A DNA stretch of 64,000 nt from Dyadobacter sp. NIV53 (GTDB lineage: Bacteria; Bacteroidota; Bacteroidia; Cytophagales; Spirosomataceae), in assembly GCF_019711195.1 (NCBI RefSeq), contig NZ_CP081299.1:2170001-2234000 (forward strand), read 5' to 3'. This document shows positions 1-10,131 of the stretch, one piece after another (the first letter of the stretch is position 1; every line of letters starts with the position of its first letter). The notes beneath the pieces were generated by a model. The model was not told the DNA's origin, did not search any database, and was given only the letters and a program-made list of their open reading frames with translations. Position numbers and translations under genes: made by a program.

Positions 1-891
1 GTCGCCATTTCGCAAGGCCACCGTTCCGTTGATCAGGATGCAGTATTAACAATCGGTAAAAAACTGATAGAAGCAAGTGATTGTAAAGGTTGCCACAGTA
101 CGGATAAAAAGTCAATTGGCCCGGCTTACCGGGAAGTGGCTGCGAAATACAAAGGCGATGGGACTGCGGTTGAACGGCTGACTAAAAAAATTATTTCCGG
201 CGGAGCGGGCGTATGGGGCGAAACGCCTATGGCTGCGCATCCGCAACTTTCAGCCAGCGACGCCGCGGAAATGGTAAAATACATTTTGAATATAAATGAA
301 AGTGCTACTGCCAATTCCTCACTTCCGGCAAAAGGGAGCTATACGGCCAGCGTTCCAAAGGGTGATAAAGGAACAGGCGTTTACATGTTAAGGGCTTCGT
401 TTTCAGACAAGGGTGCGCCGGGATTGCCGCCGTTAAAAGCAGAAGAAACGCTCGTGCTGCGAAATGCAAAAATTGATGTCCACGGTTTTGATGTATATGA
501 TGGTGTGAGAAAAGTGGGCTCAAATGGTGCCAATATGATCCTTCCGGACAAATCAGGCTCGTTTATGGTTCTCAAACAGTTAGACCTCAACGCAATCAGG
601 GAATTTAGGTTAAAAGCAGTTGCACCGAAAATGCCAATTAAAACGATTGGAGGCAGAGTACAGCTCCGGCTTGACAGTCCGGCCGGAACAATTATAGGCG
701 AATCCATCCTATTGGAACCTGCTGAAAAAGGTTTTGCCCCAACAGATCTTATTGTCCCGGTTAAACTTCCGGCAGGATTGGCAGATAAACGTCATGATGT
801 ATACGTCGTATTTGTAAATGAAAAACCTGAACAGGGTTCACTGATGATCGTGCTGGGTACTGAATTTATTTTGAATACGATCGAACAATAA
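1..891 (+). CDS. Cytochrome c / carbohydrate-binding oxidoreductase, C-terminal part (5' end outside window)
   Basis: The reading frame is open from base 1, so the start lies outside the window and only the last 296 residues are visible. Visible residues 17-103 form a class I cytochrome c domain: the haem-binding CKGCH is at residues 28-32 and a TPM motif supplies a likely axial Met at about residue 77. After a linker comes a beta-rich domain (about 150-296) resembling the CBM6-type module that ends many Bacteroidota PQQ-type sugar dehydrogenase fusions. By analogy the missing N-terminus is probably a glucose/sorbosone dehydrogenase propeller, sometimes with ThuA or PKD domains, making this an exported enzyme that passes electrons from sugar oxidation to its own haem. 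The cytochrome c call is direct from the motif; the dehydrogenase part is inference. Confidence 0.8.
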   Translation, partial: VAISQGHRSVDQDAVLTIGKKLIEASDCKGCHSTDKKSIGPAYREVAAKYKGDGTAVERLTKKIISGGAGVWGETPMAAHPQLSASDAAEMVKYILNINESATANSSLPAKGSYTASVPKGDKGTGVYMLRASFSDKGAPGLPPLKAEETLVLRNAKIDVHGFDVYDGVRKVGSNGANMILPDKSGSFMVLKQLDLNAIREFRLKAVAPKMPIKTIGGRVQLRLDSPAGTIIGESILLEPAEKGFAPTDLIVPVKLPAGLADKRHDVYVVFVNEKPEQGSLMIVLGTEFILNTIEQ

Positions 892-1129
892 TTAGTTCAC
901 AGTTTTTAGTTGAGAGTTTACAGGACTTTATAACTGATTTTCAATTGTTTATTTAAGGTTAAAAACAGTCAATTATAGTTAATCAAACACTGGTTTTATA
1001 ATAATCGTCACAGATAATTTTTTCTTTATAAACAACTGACAACCAATTAGTAAGCCCTATTTACTTTAAACTCTAAACTTTTTACTCCAAACTCAATTCA
1101 ATTAACATCCATTTTTATCAATTTCAATT

Positions 1130-1510
1130 ATGAAAAAAGTACATTTTATTTTTGTTGCCATCTTCATGCTTGGTGTTTCATTTTACAGCAATGCACAAAC
1201 GTCTGCTCCTGCCGATTACTTTGTAGGAAAATGGGAAATAGCGGTTATCGGAACACCTAACGGCGACTCCAAAATGCTTGCCAGTTTAACGCGTGACGGA
1301 GGTGGTAATCTAACCGGCCAGTTGGTTAATTCAGCCGACTCGACAGCTGAAAAAATCCCGATTGCTATTACTGAGGAAGGCAGCAGAATTTTGATGGGTT
1401 TCAATGCACAAGGCTACGACGTAACTATTGATCTTACCAAAGTTGATGACGATAATCTGAAAGGTAACCTGATGAATATGTTTGATGCAACGGCTAAAAG
1501 GCAGAAGTAG
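1130..1510 (+). CDS. Small secreted beta-rich protein, unknown function
   Basis: This encodes 126 residues. The first 23 form a clear Sec signal peptide (MKKVHFIFVAIFMLGVSFYS then a cleavage site around NAQ). The mature part of about 100 residues has alternating hydrophobic and polar strands and a WEIAV core, suggesting a small lipocalin-like or DUF-type beta barrel, but I do not recognise a named family. It is followed after 38 bases by an SDR gene and then, after another 38 bases, by a GH79-like glycosidase, all on the same strand, so the three may be co-transcribed. There is no lipobox cysteine, so a soluble periplasmic location is most likely. Confidence 0.75.
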   Translation: MKKVHFIFVAIFMLGVSFYSNAQTSAPADYFVGKWEIAVIGTPNGDSKMLASLTRDGGGNLTGQLVNSADSTAEKIPIAITEEGSRILMGFNAQGYDVTIDLTKVDDDNLKGNLMNMFDATAKRQK

Positions 1511-1548
1511 CGTTTCATCTGTCCTCAATTAAACAATCATCCGGTAAT

Positions 1549-2367
1549 ATGAAAGTAGCCGCAAAAACCATTGTCGTAACGGGTGCCGGCAACGGTATTG
1601 GCCGTGAATTATGCATACAGCTTCTTGGAAAAGGGGCAAACGTGGCGGGCGTTGATTTGAATTTAAATGCCCTTTCGGAAACCCAAAAGATAGCGGGTGT
1701 CAGGGATGATCGTTTCAAAGGATTTGTTTTTGATATAACAAACAGGGAGAAAGCCGAAAGTTTGCCGGGGGAAGTAATCGCGCATTTTGGATCGGTTGAC
1801 GGTATTATCAACAATGCAGGAATTATACAAAAATTTATTCCGGTGAATGACCTCACCATTGAAGAGATCAACCGGATCATGAATGTGAATTTTTATGGAA
1901 CGGTATATCTCACAAAAGCATTCTTACCTGTTTTTCTGACGAGGCCGGAAGCGCATATCGTCAATATTTCGAGTATGGGCGGATTTATTCCTTTTCCCAA
2001 ACAGACGATATATGGGGCCGCAAAAGCGGCAGTTAAAATTTTTACCGAAGGACTTTATGCCGAATTGAAAGATACATCCGTGAAAGTGACGGTTGTTCAT
2101 CCGGGTGCTGTCGCTACCAACATTACCGAAAACTCGGGTTTGGGAAAATCCAAAATAGACATGAGCGACCCTAAAAATGTGAACGCAGCAAGTAAAATGT
2201 CACTTTCTCCATCCAAGGCAGCCGGATTAATTATAAGCGCTATGGAGCGAAACAAGTTTCGGGTAACTGTCGGAAAGGATGCAACTATGCTGGACCTGCT
2301 GTACCGTTTCAATCCGAAATTCGCTACCAATATGATTGGCAAAATGATGAAGAAAGTGGTGATGTAA
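1549..2367 (+). CDS. SDR family NAD(P)-dependent oxidoreductase
   Basis: A 272-residue classical short-chain dehydrogenase/reductase. The Rossmann glycine motif TGAGNGIG is at residues 11-18, the structural NNAG at 88-91, and the catalytic set is Ser141/142, Tyr155 and Lys159 (YGAAK). Asp36 at the end of the second strand favours NAD(H) over NADP(H). No signal peptide is present, so it is cytoplasmic. The C-terminus, with an arginine/lysine-rich stretch before the end, resembles SDRs acting on lipids or steroids, but the substrate cannot be told from sequence. It sits between a secreted small protein and a glycosidase with 38-base gaps on both sides. Confidence 0.9.
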   Translation: MKVAAKTIVVTGAGNGIGRELCIQLLGKGANVAGVDLNLNALSETQKIAGVRDDRFKGFVFDITNREKAESLPGEVIAHFGSVDGIINNAGIIQKFIPVNDLTIEEINRIMNVNFYGTVYLTKAFLPVFLTRPEAHIVNISSMGGFIPFPKQTIYGAAKAAVKIFTEGLYAELKDTSVKVTVVHPGAVATNITENSGLGKSKIDMSDPKNVNAASKMSLSPSKAAGLIISAMERNKFRVTVGKDATMLDLLYRFNPKFATNMIGKMMKKVVM

Positions 2368-2405
2368 ACGATCACAATCCTTGAAAAATATCACTTCAAA
2401 TTTCT

Positions 2406-3938
2406 ATGAAAATAACACATTTCCACGTGCTTCTGGCTTTTGCTATTGACATTACAAATCTTTCATTCGGTCAGAATATCCCGGCAGGCAAATCCCTTCA
2501 AAACAAAATCGACTTTAAGAAAATGCCTTTGATTGGTAAGGTAGATGAACGGTTTCAGTCGTTTAATGTGGAGATGTGCGAGGTGATCGGCGGCGATTTC
2601 TGGATACTATATAATTTGATCGATTCGGTAAAAAAACATTCGGATAAAAAAGGGTTTGCCGCTTTGAAATGGAAGATTGAACCCATCAATTTATACGAAC
2701 AAAAGCTAAGGAATCTGGCATCTGCACTGGGACCAACGTACGTTCGGGTAAGCGGTACATGGGCGAATGCTGTTTATTTCCAAAATAATGACGAAGCCAG
2801 TTTAGCAAGCGCTCCGGAAGGGTTCAAAAATATTCTTACGCGCCAGCAATGGAAAGGTGTGATCGATTTTTGCAAAACTGTAAACGGCAAATTGGTAACT
2901 TCTTTTCCGATCAGTGACGGAATGAAGGACAAAAACGGCAACTGGAAACCAGATCAGGTACAATCCATTTTGGACTATACCAAATCCATCGGTGGAGAGA
3001 TTGCTGCAGCCGAACTTTTCAATGAGCCGTCACATGCCAGTCACGGAGATGCTCCGAAAGGATACAACGGTGCAAATTTTGCGCAGGACTTCGCGGCATT
3101 CAAAACCTTCGCGACAACCGCTGCACCTGAAATGAAGATCATCGGGCCTGGCTCAACCGGAGAAGGCGGAATTCTGCCGTCAGGACTGGATATTTCGATC
3201 GATCAGCTTTTATTGGGTTCTCCTAATCCTAAGTTTGAGGTTTTCACCTACCATTATTACGGTAATGTCTCGCAACGCTGTATGGGTGGCCAGAAACCCG
3301 CAGATGCCTTGTCGGCTGCGTGGCTGAGCAGGACCGAAAAAGGACTTGAATTTTACCAGAATGCCCGTGATAAATATGTGCCTGGTGCGCCGATCTGGCT
3401 TACAGAAACTGCCGAAAGTGCTTGCGGTGGTAATCCGTGGGCAGCCACTTATATTGACAGTTTCCGGTATCTGGAACAACTTGGGCGGCTGGCTAAAAAA
3501 GGGGTTCAGGTGGTGATGCATAATACACTCGCGAGAAGCGAATATGGATTATTAGACCACGACACACATAATCCACGACCGAATTACTGGTCGGCGTTAT
3601 TGTGGAACAAATTCATGGGAACGCAGGTTTTTGATGGCGGCAGCCTGACGCCCGGGGTAGATATTTTTGCACATAATTTAAAAAACAGCACGGATGGCAA
3701 AGCGATTTTGATATTAAACACCAACGATTCCGCCACACAAATAACAATACCTACTGGTGCAGAACAATATTTGCTTACTGCTGATGAATTACTGACCAAA
3801 AAAGTAAAGCTAAACGGCACTGAACTTGCACTCACGCCCAAAGATGAAATCCCTGTAATTAAAGGCAAAAAAGTAAAACCGGGAAAACTGGAAATGCCAG
3901 CGCACAGCATTATGTTTCTGACTTTTAGAAAGATGTAA
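2406..3938 (+). CDS. Secreted GH79-like (heparanase/beta-glucuronidase type) glycoside hydrolase
   Basis: A 510-residue exported protein with a signal peptide in the first 23 residues. The central (beta/alpha)8 barrel has two glutamates in the expected clan GH-A positions: Glu207 in LFNEPS (acid/base) and Glu334 in IWLTETAE (nucleophile). Flanking text such as VRVSGTWAN, FTYHYYG and the late RPNYWSALLWNKFMGTQVF closely follows the heparanase/GH79 pattern, and residues 410-510 form a C-terminal beta domain. It probably cleaves glycosidic bonds in uronic-acid or related glycans in the periplasm or outside the cell; exact substrate is unknown. Its stop lies only 5 bases from the end of the convergent S41 peptidase gene, leaving no room for a terminator between them. 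Confidence 0.8.
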   Translation: MKITHFHVLLAFAIDITNLSFGQNIPAGKSLQNKIDFKKMPLIGKVDERFQSFNVEMCEVIGGDFWILYNLIDSVKKHSDKKGFAALKWKIEPINLYEQKLRNLASALGPTYVRVSGTWANAVYFQNNDEASLASAPEGFKNILTRQQWKGVIDFCKTVNGKLVTSFPISDGMKDKNGNWKPDQVQSILDYTKSIGGEIAAAELFNEPSHASHGDAPKGYNGANFAQDFAAFKTFATTAAPEMKIIGPGSTGEGGILPSGLDISIDQLLLGSPNPKFEVFTYHYYGNVSQRCMGGQKPADALSAAWLSRTEKGLEFYQNARDKYVPGAPIWLTETAESACGGNPWAATYIDSFRYLEQLGRLAKKGVQVVMHNTLARSEYGLLDHDTHNPRPNYWSALLWNKFMGTQVFDGGSLTPGVDIFAHNLKNSTDGKAILILNTNDSATQITIPTGAEQYLLTADELLTKKVKLNGTELALTPKDEIPVIKGKKVKPGKLEMPAHSIMFLTFRKM

Positions 3939-3943
3939 TTATT

Positions 3944-5462
3944 TTACCGGATCCGTTTAACCCTGATTAATATCCTGGTTTCTTCCAGTTCCAGATCCCT
4001 TTCCGCCAAAACATCCGCTATGGAATAATTAGCTGGATGCGTTGGCAAAACCCCGCGGCCAATGGGATGTTTCTCATATTTATAACCAATATGAATATTT
4101 GGAGAGATGCGTACCATAATTTTGCTATTGGGAAGCTGAACAACTATGTTGTCCCCGCCAGTTGGCCCTTCATAAGTACCACCGCTTTCTTCACCAATAA
4201 AAATGGCATTTGTTGTTTTCTTTATATCAGCGATCAGATCGCCAGCACTTGAAAAACTTACTCCATTCATCAGTACATATAACTGCCCATCGAATACATT
4301 TTTTTTGGGCGGCTGCAACTGAAGGTTTTTGTCATACTCATAATTGTTGATCCAAAGTGTTTCAGTGAGCTTACGCATGTACTCGTCGCTATTGTCAAAT
4401 ACTAGTTTTGAGGTGTCCCTTTCGATGATGATCTGCCGGAGTGGCCTGAAATCCAGATGGCTAATGTAGATGTTCTGATAAAGCCGGAAGGGTTCTTTTA
4501 GATAAATAAGACATCAGCCCGATCTGCTGCTGCTCGCTGCCTCCTTCATTGTTTCTAAGATCCAATATTAGGTCCCTGATCTGCAAATCCCTGATTTTTG
4601 CGAACGCCGCATTTAACAATGAATCAAAATCCGGATCGGTTTTCGAATAGAAAGAGCGCGGGATTGCCAGTCTTGCGTACTTTTCTTTTTCATTGATCTC
4701 AAAATTTGGCGATGGCGTCGTGAACCAAGCCTGTTCATCTTTTTTATACCGGTCCTGCAATATTCTTTGACGGTCAACAAAGGTTACTCCACTGACAGTA
4801 ATCGTCTTACTTTTATTACTGTTATACTCAATATATTCTATTTTGAATGTGTCACTTCGATCTATATGCAGATGATAATACAGGTCGAAGCCGTGGAACA
4901 GGCGAAAATGATACCGTTCCAGTAATCTGATCTTTCTGGTTCTGATATTTCCGTCAGAGGCAATGCGTGGCAATAAATATTTCAAAATTTCATCGGCGCT
5001 CCTGCCATTGACAGATAAGATCCTTGATCCGTTTGGAATAAGTTTGTCACTGCAATTGAAGCGTATATAAATTTTTTCATCAATGATTCTGATGTAAAAT
5101 GGCAGTACTTTTTTGTTAAGAATTTCATCTGCCAGTCCATATTGCGGAATTGTATACAGATGCCCGCAACGAACGGATGCGTTTATGGTACTAACAAGCG
5201 AAAGCAAATCTATTGCTTTCATATTGCCATTAATTGTACTGCCCAGACTGTCAAACCTTGCATCAACAACCTGCTTGCTTTCATACTTATACAGGCGTGG
5301 ATGTACATATTCGAGAGCGCGCCTAAGCCACTGAAAATCTTCAGCCGCCTGTTCCTTTGTCAGGACAAGTGATTTTTCCTGACTAAAAGCTTTGTGCCAT
5401 ATCATTGACAAAAAAAACAGGAAAACAAGTTTGCTCAGTGCAAGTTTGCCATCATGTCTCAT
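3944..5462 (-). pseudogene. S41-family (C-terminal processing) peptidase, frameshifted
   Basis: Two reading frames together make one S41 peptidase of about 505 residues. The upstream part (5462 to 4461, 333 codons) has a signal peptide, the N-terminal helical domain and the start of the catalytic domain (DLILDLRNNEGGSE). It then runs into an off-frame tail and stops. The remainder continues in another frame without a stop from about 4512 to 3944 and holds the catalytic serine region (NGVSFSSAGD) and GEESGGTYEGPTGG. The frames join at the T4 run 4496-4499 (AAAA on the coding strand): removing one base gives a continuous SKEPFRLYQN. If real, the enzyme is inactive because the catalytic serine is lost. 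A sequencing error is an equally good explanation. Confidence 0.85.
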
Positions 5463-5676
5463 GATTTGACCTTAATAGGTTGGTTTTTAAGTACAATGCA
5501 CACACAAACTATATAGAGTTGGCAAAGTCTGATCCTGATTGCCTGTGTCAATAAATGTCATCTACCTGGTTATTCCGGGAAAAATCTGACTTATCCTATT
5601 TTCATAATTGCACGTTTAAGCTTCCCTTAGTCATGTATTAATTATCACCATTTAATAAGTTCGTTTTAGGGTTTGT

Positions 5677-7128
5677 TTACTTAGGTGAAATATAAACGAT
5701 CACACGCCGATACCGTGTAAGTGCCGGGTTGCCTTTATCCGTAACTCTTAGTATGAAATGTGCTGTTTCGGTCGTGGAAACTTCTGGTGCCTTAGCAGAC
5801 AGCCTATACAAATTTTCAGCCTGAGCAAAAGTTATCCGGTCTTTATAAGAACCCGCCTCCTGGTATTGAAACCATAAAAAACTTAAATGGTCACCATCCG
5901 GATCACTGGTTCCTGTTGCATCCAGTACGAAATACGAACCTGATTTTATTCTTATCGTATCCGCATGTGCCAAAGCGGGTAATGGTGGGTGATTTGCATT
6001 TTTATAGTCTTTGACGGTCCAATCCATTCTTCCCGCAAAATCATTCTGAAAATCATCCCGCCACCTCCATAAGGTTACTTTATTGTCTTTAAAAGTAGTT
6101 GTATCAAAGGTTACGGCCCGGCCATAATCCCTGGAAACGATCGGAGAATAGGAATCACTGGCATTTGTCCATATCGGGCCCGTTTCAGCGACAACCGGTA
6201 CGCCGCCGGTAAAGCCCTTTTCGTCCAGATCCGATAACCGCGGCTTGTAAAATTCGTAACGTCCTCCCCAGCCGCCCCAGTCAGGATGCTCAGGATTATT
6301 CAAGCCATTTGGGATCAAGGATAGCCACGATGGAGTGTCTCCCTCCATTCCATAAGCAACATCCGGATATAGTAATCCGAGTGGGCCATGATCACGTTGA
6401 ATATTTTCCGCCAGCCATTTATTGCTGATTGTTTGATTGTCGATCCCTTTTATGTAGCTGTTGATACCTGTCCATGTAGCCTTGCCGTAACCGCCTGGCG
6501 TCACTATGAAAAAAAGTGATGGAAAGTTGCTCCTGATCCAGTTGCCGCTGTTGTCCTGATCAGAAATGGCGTAAACCCTCAGTTTTTTGATCAGCTCATT
6601 CAGTTGAGAGTCAGTTTTGGAGTTTTTAAGTTTCCACAGCGCCTGTGCCAATGTATTTGCGCCTCCCCACACCGACACCCAAAGCGGCCGGTTGTCTTGT
6701 TTTTCCAGTGCCTGAATCACCCAGTTCGACCCCTCCGTGTCTTTTCCTTCTCCTACACTGGCCATTCCATAACTCCCTTGCCCGGATTTGATGAGTTTCA
6801 ATAAATTGCCCGACGTTGGATATCCGGGCGCGTGCTTTAACAAATTAGGCTGAACCTGTCCATAAGCTTGCACAGCACTGCTGATCGATTTTGGATAAAC
6901 ACCGGATTGCTGATGGATTGACGTTGTTGCGATCAAACCCTCAATATCGATTTCATTGGAATACAGAAGCAGCCTGATCAATGACTGCGTATCATCGGGA
7001 TCAGCCTCAATATCGGAAAGTACAACCAATCTTTGTTTGTTGATACGTTGACCAAATGCAGGTGCAATCACAAATCCTAAAATCCAGGCGGCCAAAACGA
7101 TTGCAGAAAAAAGACTTCGGGTTTTCAT
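5677..7128 (-). CDS. DUF1593 secreted nucleoside-hydrolase-like protein (cellulose-binding Sde0182 type)
   Basis: I place the start at 7128 (483 residues) because this Met begins a typical signal peptide (MKTRSLFSAIVLAAWILGFV, cleavage near AFGQ); the frame is open 69 bases further upstream but that extension looks non-coding. The mature N-terminal domain opens with VVLSDIEADPDDTQSLIR, the aspartate-rich calcium-binding start of the DUF1593/inosine-uridine hydrolase-like fold. A C-terminal beta-sandwich follows (about residues 380-483, VLDATGTSDPDGDHLSF), as in the Sde0182 cellulose-binding family. The family is linked to polysaccharide metabolism but its activity is poorly defined. The gene stands alone between the broken S41 peptidase and a divergent SDR. 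Confidence 0.85.
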   Translation of the reverse strand: MKTRSLFSAIVLAAWILGFVIAPAFGQRINKQRLVVLSDIEADPDDTQSLIRLLLYSNEIDIEGLIATTSIHQQSGVYPKSISSAVQAYGQVQPNLLKHAPGYPTSGNLLKLIKSGQGSYGMASVGEGKDTEGSNWVIQALEKQDNRPLWVSVWGGANTLAQALWKLKNSKTDSQLNELIKKLRVYAISDQDNSGNWIRSNFPSLFFIVTPGGYGKATWTGINSYIKGIDNQTISNKWLAENIQRDHGPLGLLYPDVAYGMEGDTPSWLSLIPNGLNNPEHPDWGGWGGRYEFYKPRLSDLDEKGFTGGVPVVAETGPIWTNASDSYSPIVSRDYGRAVTFDTTTFKDNKVTLWRWRDDFQNDFAGRMDWTVKDYKNANHPPLPALAHADTIRIKSGSYFVLDATGTSDPDGDHLSFLWFQYQEAGSYKDRITFAQAENLYRLSAKAPEVSTTETAHFILRVTDKGNPALTRYRRVIVYISPK

Positions 7129-7420
7129 ATTCGGGCGATTAATTACTAATAAAACTGATTTTGACAGGTATTTACTATTTAGCCGGTCACATACCATAGT
7201 TTTTTGCCAAATTCAACTTAACAGCTGTACCAAAATTTCTGATTGTTAGCTCAAAAACAAGGCGAAAAGCATTTGGGGCAGATTTTGGTTTTGCCACGGA
7301 TGCAATTATCCCGGCCATTTCAGAAAACACCCGCCAATCTGGAAACAACTTAACGCGGTTTGGCAACACAGAGCTTAGCTAATTGACGGATTTTTGCATT
7401 ACAATAAATCAGAAGAAAAA

Positions 7421-8224
7421 ATGCAAAAAACAATTTTTATAACAGGAGCATCAACAGGTTTGGGAAAAGCTGCCGCCAAATTATTTCAAAGTAAAGGATG
7501 GAATGTGATTGCTACCATGCGAAATCCCGAAAAGGAAACAGAACTTACCGAACTTGATAATGTTACACTTTTACCGCTAGACGTTACCAATCCGGAACAG
7601 ATTAACGCCGCGGTTGCAAAAGCCATTTCCTTATATGCGATCGATGTAGTGTTTAACAACGCTGGATACGGATTGATGGGCGCCATGGAAGCATTAAGTG
7701 ACGAACAGATTTTAAGACAGATCAATACCAATCTTTTGGGCGTAATAAGGGTTACACATGCTTTTATCCCACATTTCAGAGAAAAGAAAAGCGGTTTGTT
7801 TATCAGTACCACATCCATGGGCGGGCTTTTAGGGTTTCCGTTACATTCCATATACCACGCTACGAAATTTGGCATAGAGGGCTGGTCGGAAAGTATGTCA
7901 TTTGAGCTGGGTGTGCACAATATTGGCATAAAAACGATCGCTCCCGGCGGTATCGCCACGGATTTTCTATACCGGTCTCTGGATCGGAGCCTGCACCCTG
8001 AATATCAGGAATTGGAAGAAAAATTATTTAGCCTTACCGATGGCATGATGCAGGCAGCTGCAACTGCTGAGCAGATAGCCGAAATTGTTTATGAAGCCGC
8101 AACAGATGGCAAAGACCAGATTCGTTATATTGCAGGTAATGATGCAAAAGCCATGTATGCAAGGCGTCTGGAGGTTGGAAGTGAGGAATCAAGAAAAGAG
8201 ATCAGAGAGCAGATTCTTGGATAA
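7421..8224 (+). CDS. SDR family oxidoreductase
   Basis: A 267-residue classical SDR. I chose the ATG at 7421, preceded by the purine-rich AGAAGAAAAA, rather than an in-frame TTG 27 bases upstream, because the Rossmann strand starts immediately (KTIFITGASTGLG). Motifs: TGASTGLG at 8-15, NNAG at 79-82, Ser132, Tyr145 and Lys149 (YHATK). Arg34 after the second strand suggests NADPH. The following gene is an AraC regulator on the same strand; SDR/AraC pairs are common in Bacteroidota and Proteobacteria, and the regulator usually controls the SDR. The substrate is unknown. Confidence 0.9.
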   Translation: MQKTIFITGASTGLGKAAAKLFQSKGWNVIATMRNPEKETELTELDNVTLLPLDVTNPEQINAAVAKAISLYAIDVVFNNAGYGLMGAMEALSDEQILRQINTNLLGVIRVTHAFIPHFREKKSGLFISTTSMGGLLGFPLHSIYHATKFGIEGWSESMSFELGVHNIGIKTIAPGGIATDFLYRSLDRSLHPEYQELEEKLFSLTDGMMQAAATAEQIAEIVYEAATDGKDQIRYIAGNDAKAMYARRLEVGSEESRKEIREQILG

Positions 8225-8234
8225 TTAAAAAAAA

Positions 8235-8263
8235 CAGGCAGCTGCTCAAAGAACAGTTGCCTG
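8235..8263. terminator. Hairpin between SDR and AraC genes
   Basis: CAGGCAGCTG (8235-8244) pairs with CAGTTGCCTG (8254-8263) over 10 positions with one G-T pair and a 9-base loop. An A-run precedes the left arm but there is no good T-run after the right arm. It may therefore attenuate or process the transcript between the two genes rather than end it. Confidence 0.45.
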
Positions 8264-8288
8264 TACTGAATTAAAAAATAAAGTCTAA

Positions 8289-9200
8289 ATGAATACCATT
8301 AATTCCATATCCGAGTTTCATCGACTGGTATCTTTACCCGAACCGCTACACCCGCTTATAAGTATAGTGAGGGTTGCGGATATGCGATTTACTTATAACA
8401 GGATATGGGAACATTTCTCTTTGAACTTCTATTGTGTATCCCTGAAAAGGGATATTACCGGAAAAGTGAAATACGGCCAGCAGTACTATGATTTCGACAA
8501 GGGTTTAATGACTTTTATTGCACCCAGGCAGATTCAGGCACTTGATGTTCCGCATGCAGAAATATTGGGCCCGGACTCAGGAACGGGGAGCGCAATGTTG
8601 TTCCATCCCGATTTTCTGTACAAACATCCGCTTGCGACAACCATAAAAAATTATGGGTTCTTTTCTTATGCCGTGAATGAAGCACTGCATCTTTCGGAAA
8701 AGGAAGAAAAAAACATTGTTGAAATATTTGAAAAAATAGTTGCAGAATATCAGCATATCGACCGGCATACACAGGATATTATCCTTTCACAAATTGACCT
8801 GTTGCTGAACTACAGTAACCGGTTTTACGAAAGGCAATTCATCACCCGCAAAGCTGTGAACCATGACGTGCTGACCAGAATGGAAATGCTTTTAAATCAA
8901 TATTTTGACCAGGAAAAAAGCCTCGAAAACGGATTGCCCACTGTTGAATTCCTGGCGGGCCAACTCCATTTGTCACCCCATTATCTGAGTGATCTTTTAC
9001 GATCGCTTACAGGACAAAGTGCACAGCAGCACATTCAGGAAAAACTGATCGAAAGGGCAAAAGAATACCTTACTCTGACAAATCTATCGGTTGCAGAAAT
9101 CGCATATCAATTAGGCTTCGAATATCCGCAATCCTTTAACAAGCTATTCAAAAAGAAAACGAACATTTCCCCGCTGGAATTTCGGCAAACATTCAATTGA
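8289..9200 (+). CDS. AraC-family transcriptional regulator
   Basis: This encodes 303 residues. The N-terminal ~180 residues form a cupin-like sensing domain. The last ~100 carry the paired helix-turn-helix of AraC/XylS proteins: a first helix set around EFLAGQLHLSPHYLSDLLRS and a second around SVAEIAYQLGFEYPQSFNKL, ending with the usual FKKKTNISPLEFR. It is cytoplasmic and DNA-binding. The SDR gene directly upstream on the same strand is the most likely regulatory target. The ligand is unknown. Confidence 0.92.
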   Translation: MNTINSISEFHRLVSLPEPLHPLISIVRVADMRFTYNRIWEHFSLNFYCVSLKRDITGKVKYGQQYYDFDKGLMTFIAPRQIQALDVPHAEILGPDSGTGSAMLFHPDFLYKHPLATTIKNYGFFSYAVNEALHLSEKEEKNIVEIFEKIVAEYQHIDRHTQDIILSQIDLLLNYSNRFYERQFITRKAVNHDVLTRMEMLLNQYFDQEKSLENGLPTVEFLAGQLHLSPHYLSDLLRSLTGQSAQQHIQEKLIERAKEYLTLTNLSVAEIAYQLGFEYPQSFNKLFKKKTNISPLEFRQTFN

Positions 9201-9352
9201 GATATAGTCTGCAATAATATGCGGCCAGCTTCAAAAGGCCAGTTGTGAAGATAAAATCGTATTTTTACAAAATCAAAATGACCGAAATTCTCTGTATCTG
9301 CAAAGATCGCGGTTGCGAAGAATTTTGACTGTTCAACATTACAACACGATTT

Positions 9353-10111
9353 ATGTCCATAACAAAAGAGTCTGACTTAACAGGGATGCAGAATGCGAGC
9401 GAGGCGGTAGCATATACTTTAAAGAAAATGACGCAATATGCCCAGCCTGGAATGACCACAAAAGAGCTTGATGAGTTTGGTGCAAAAATACTGACTGAGT
9501 TTGGTGCGAAATCAGCACCTCACTCAACTTACGGATTTCCTGGCTGGACCTGCATCAGTGTCAATAATGAATTTTGCCATGGAGTTCCATCAAAAAGGAA
9601 ATTGAAAGAGGGAGATCTTGTCAATATAGACGTTTCCGCAGAACTGAATGGTTTTTGGGCTGATAACGGAGGTTCGTTTGTCCTTGGGCAGGATATTAAT
9701 CAGCATCAAAAGCTTGTAAACGCATCGAAGGAAATTTTGGTCAGGGCGATCAGCAATATCAGAGGTGGTGTTAAAATAGCTGATATTGGCCATATAATGG
9801 AATCGGAGGCTAAAAAGCGCGGTTTCAAAGTGATCAGAAACCTTGCAGGGCATGGCATTGGCAGAGGACTTCACGAACAGCCGGATGAATTGATGAACTT
9901 TAAAAATAAATCTGACCACAGGCGGTTCAAAAAGAATTCAGTCGTTGCCATTGAAACCTTTATTTCGACAACGTCATCTTACGCAAGCCAGCTCAGTGAT
10001 GGCTGGACTATGGTTGGAAACAAAGGCGGGTTTATGGCCCAGCACGAACATACCATCGTAGTTACCGATAAAGCCCCGATTATTTTGACGGCCATGAATG
10101 GAATAATGTAA
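9353..10111 (+). CDS. map: Type I methionine aminopeptidase
   Basis: A 252-residue M24 peptidase that removes the initiator Met from nascent proteins. All five metal ligands are present: Asp93, Asp104, His167 (AGHGIG), Glu201 and Glu232 (HEHTIVV), plus the substrate-binding His76 in FCHGVP. The length matches bacterial type I enzymes and there is no N-terminal extension. It stands alone and is not next to ribosomal protein genes such as secY/infA, where the housekeeping map of Bacteroidota often sits, so it could be a second copy. The convergent histidine kinase gene ends 170 bases downstream, and a repeat element fills that gap. Confidence 0.95.
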   Translation: MSITKESDLTGMQNASEAVAYTLKKMTQYAQPGMTTKELDEFGAKILTEFGAKSAPHSTYGFPGWTCISVNNEFCHGVPSKRKLKEGDLVNIDVSAELNGFWADNGGSFVLGQDINQHQKLVNASKEILVRAISNIRGGVKIADIGHIMESEAKKRGFKVIRNLAGHGIGRGLHEQPDELMNFKNKSDHRRFKKNSVVAIETFISTTSSYASQLSDGWTMVGNKGGFMAQHEHTIVVTDKAPIILTAMNGIM

Positions 10112-10131
10112 TTTCTATTTTAATGTATAGG

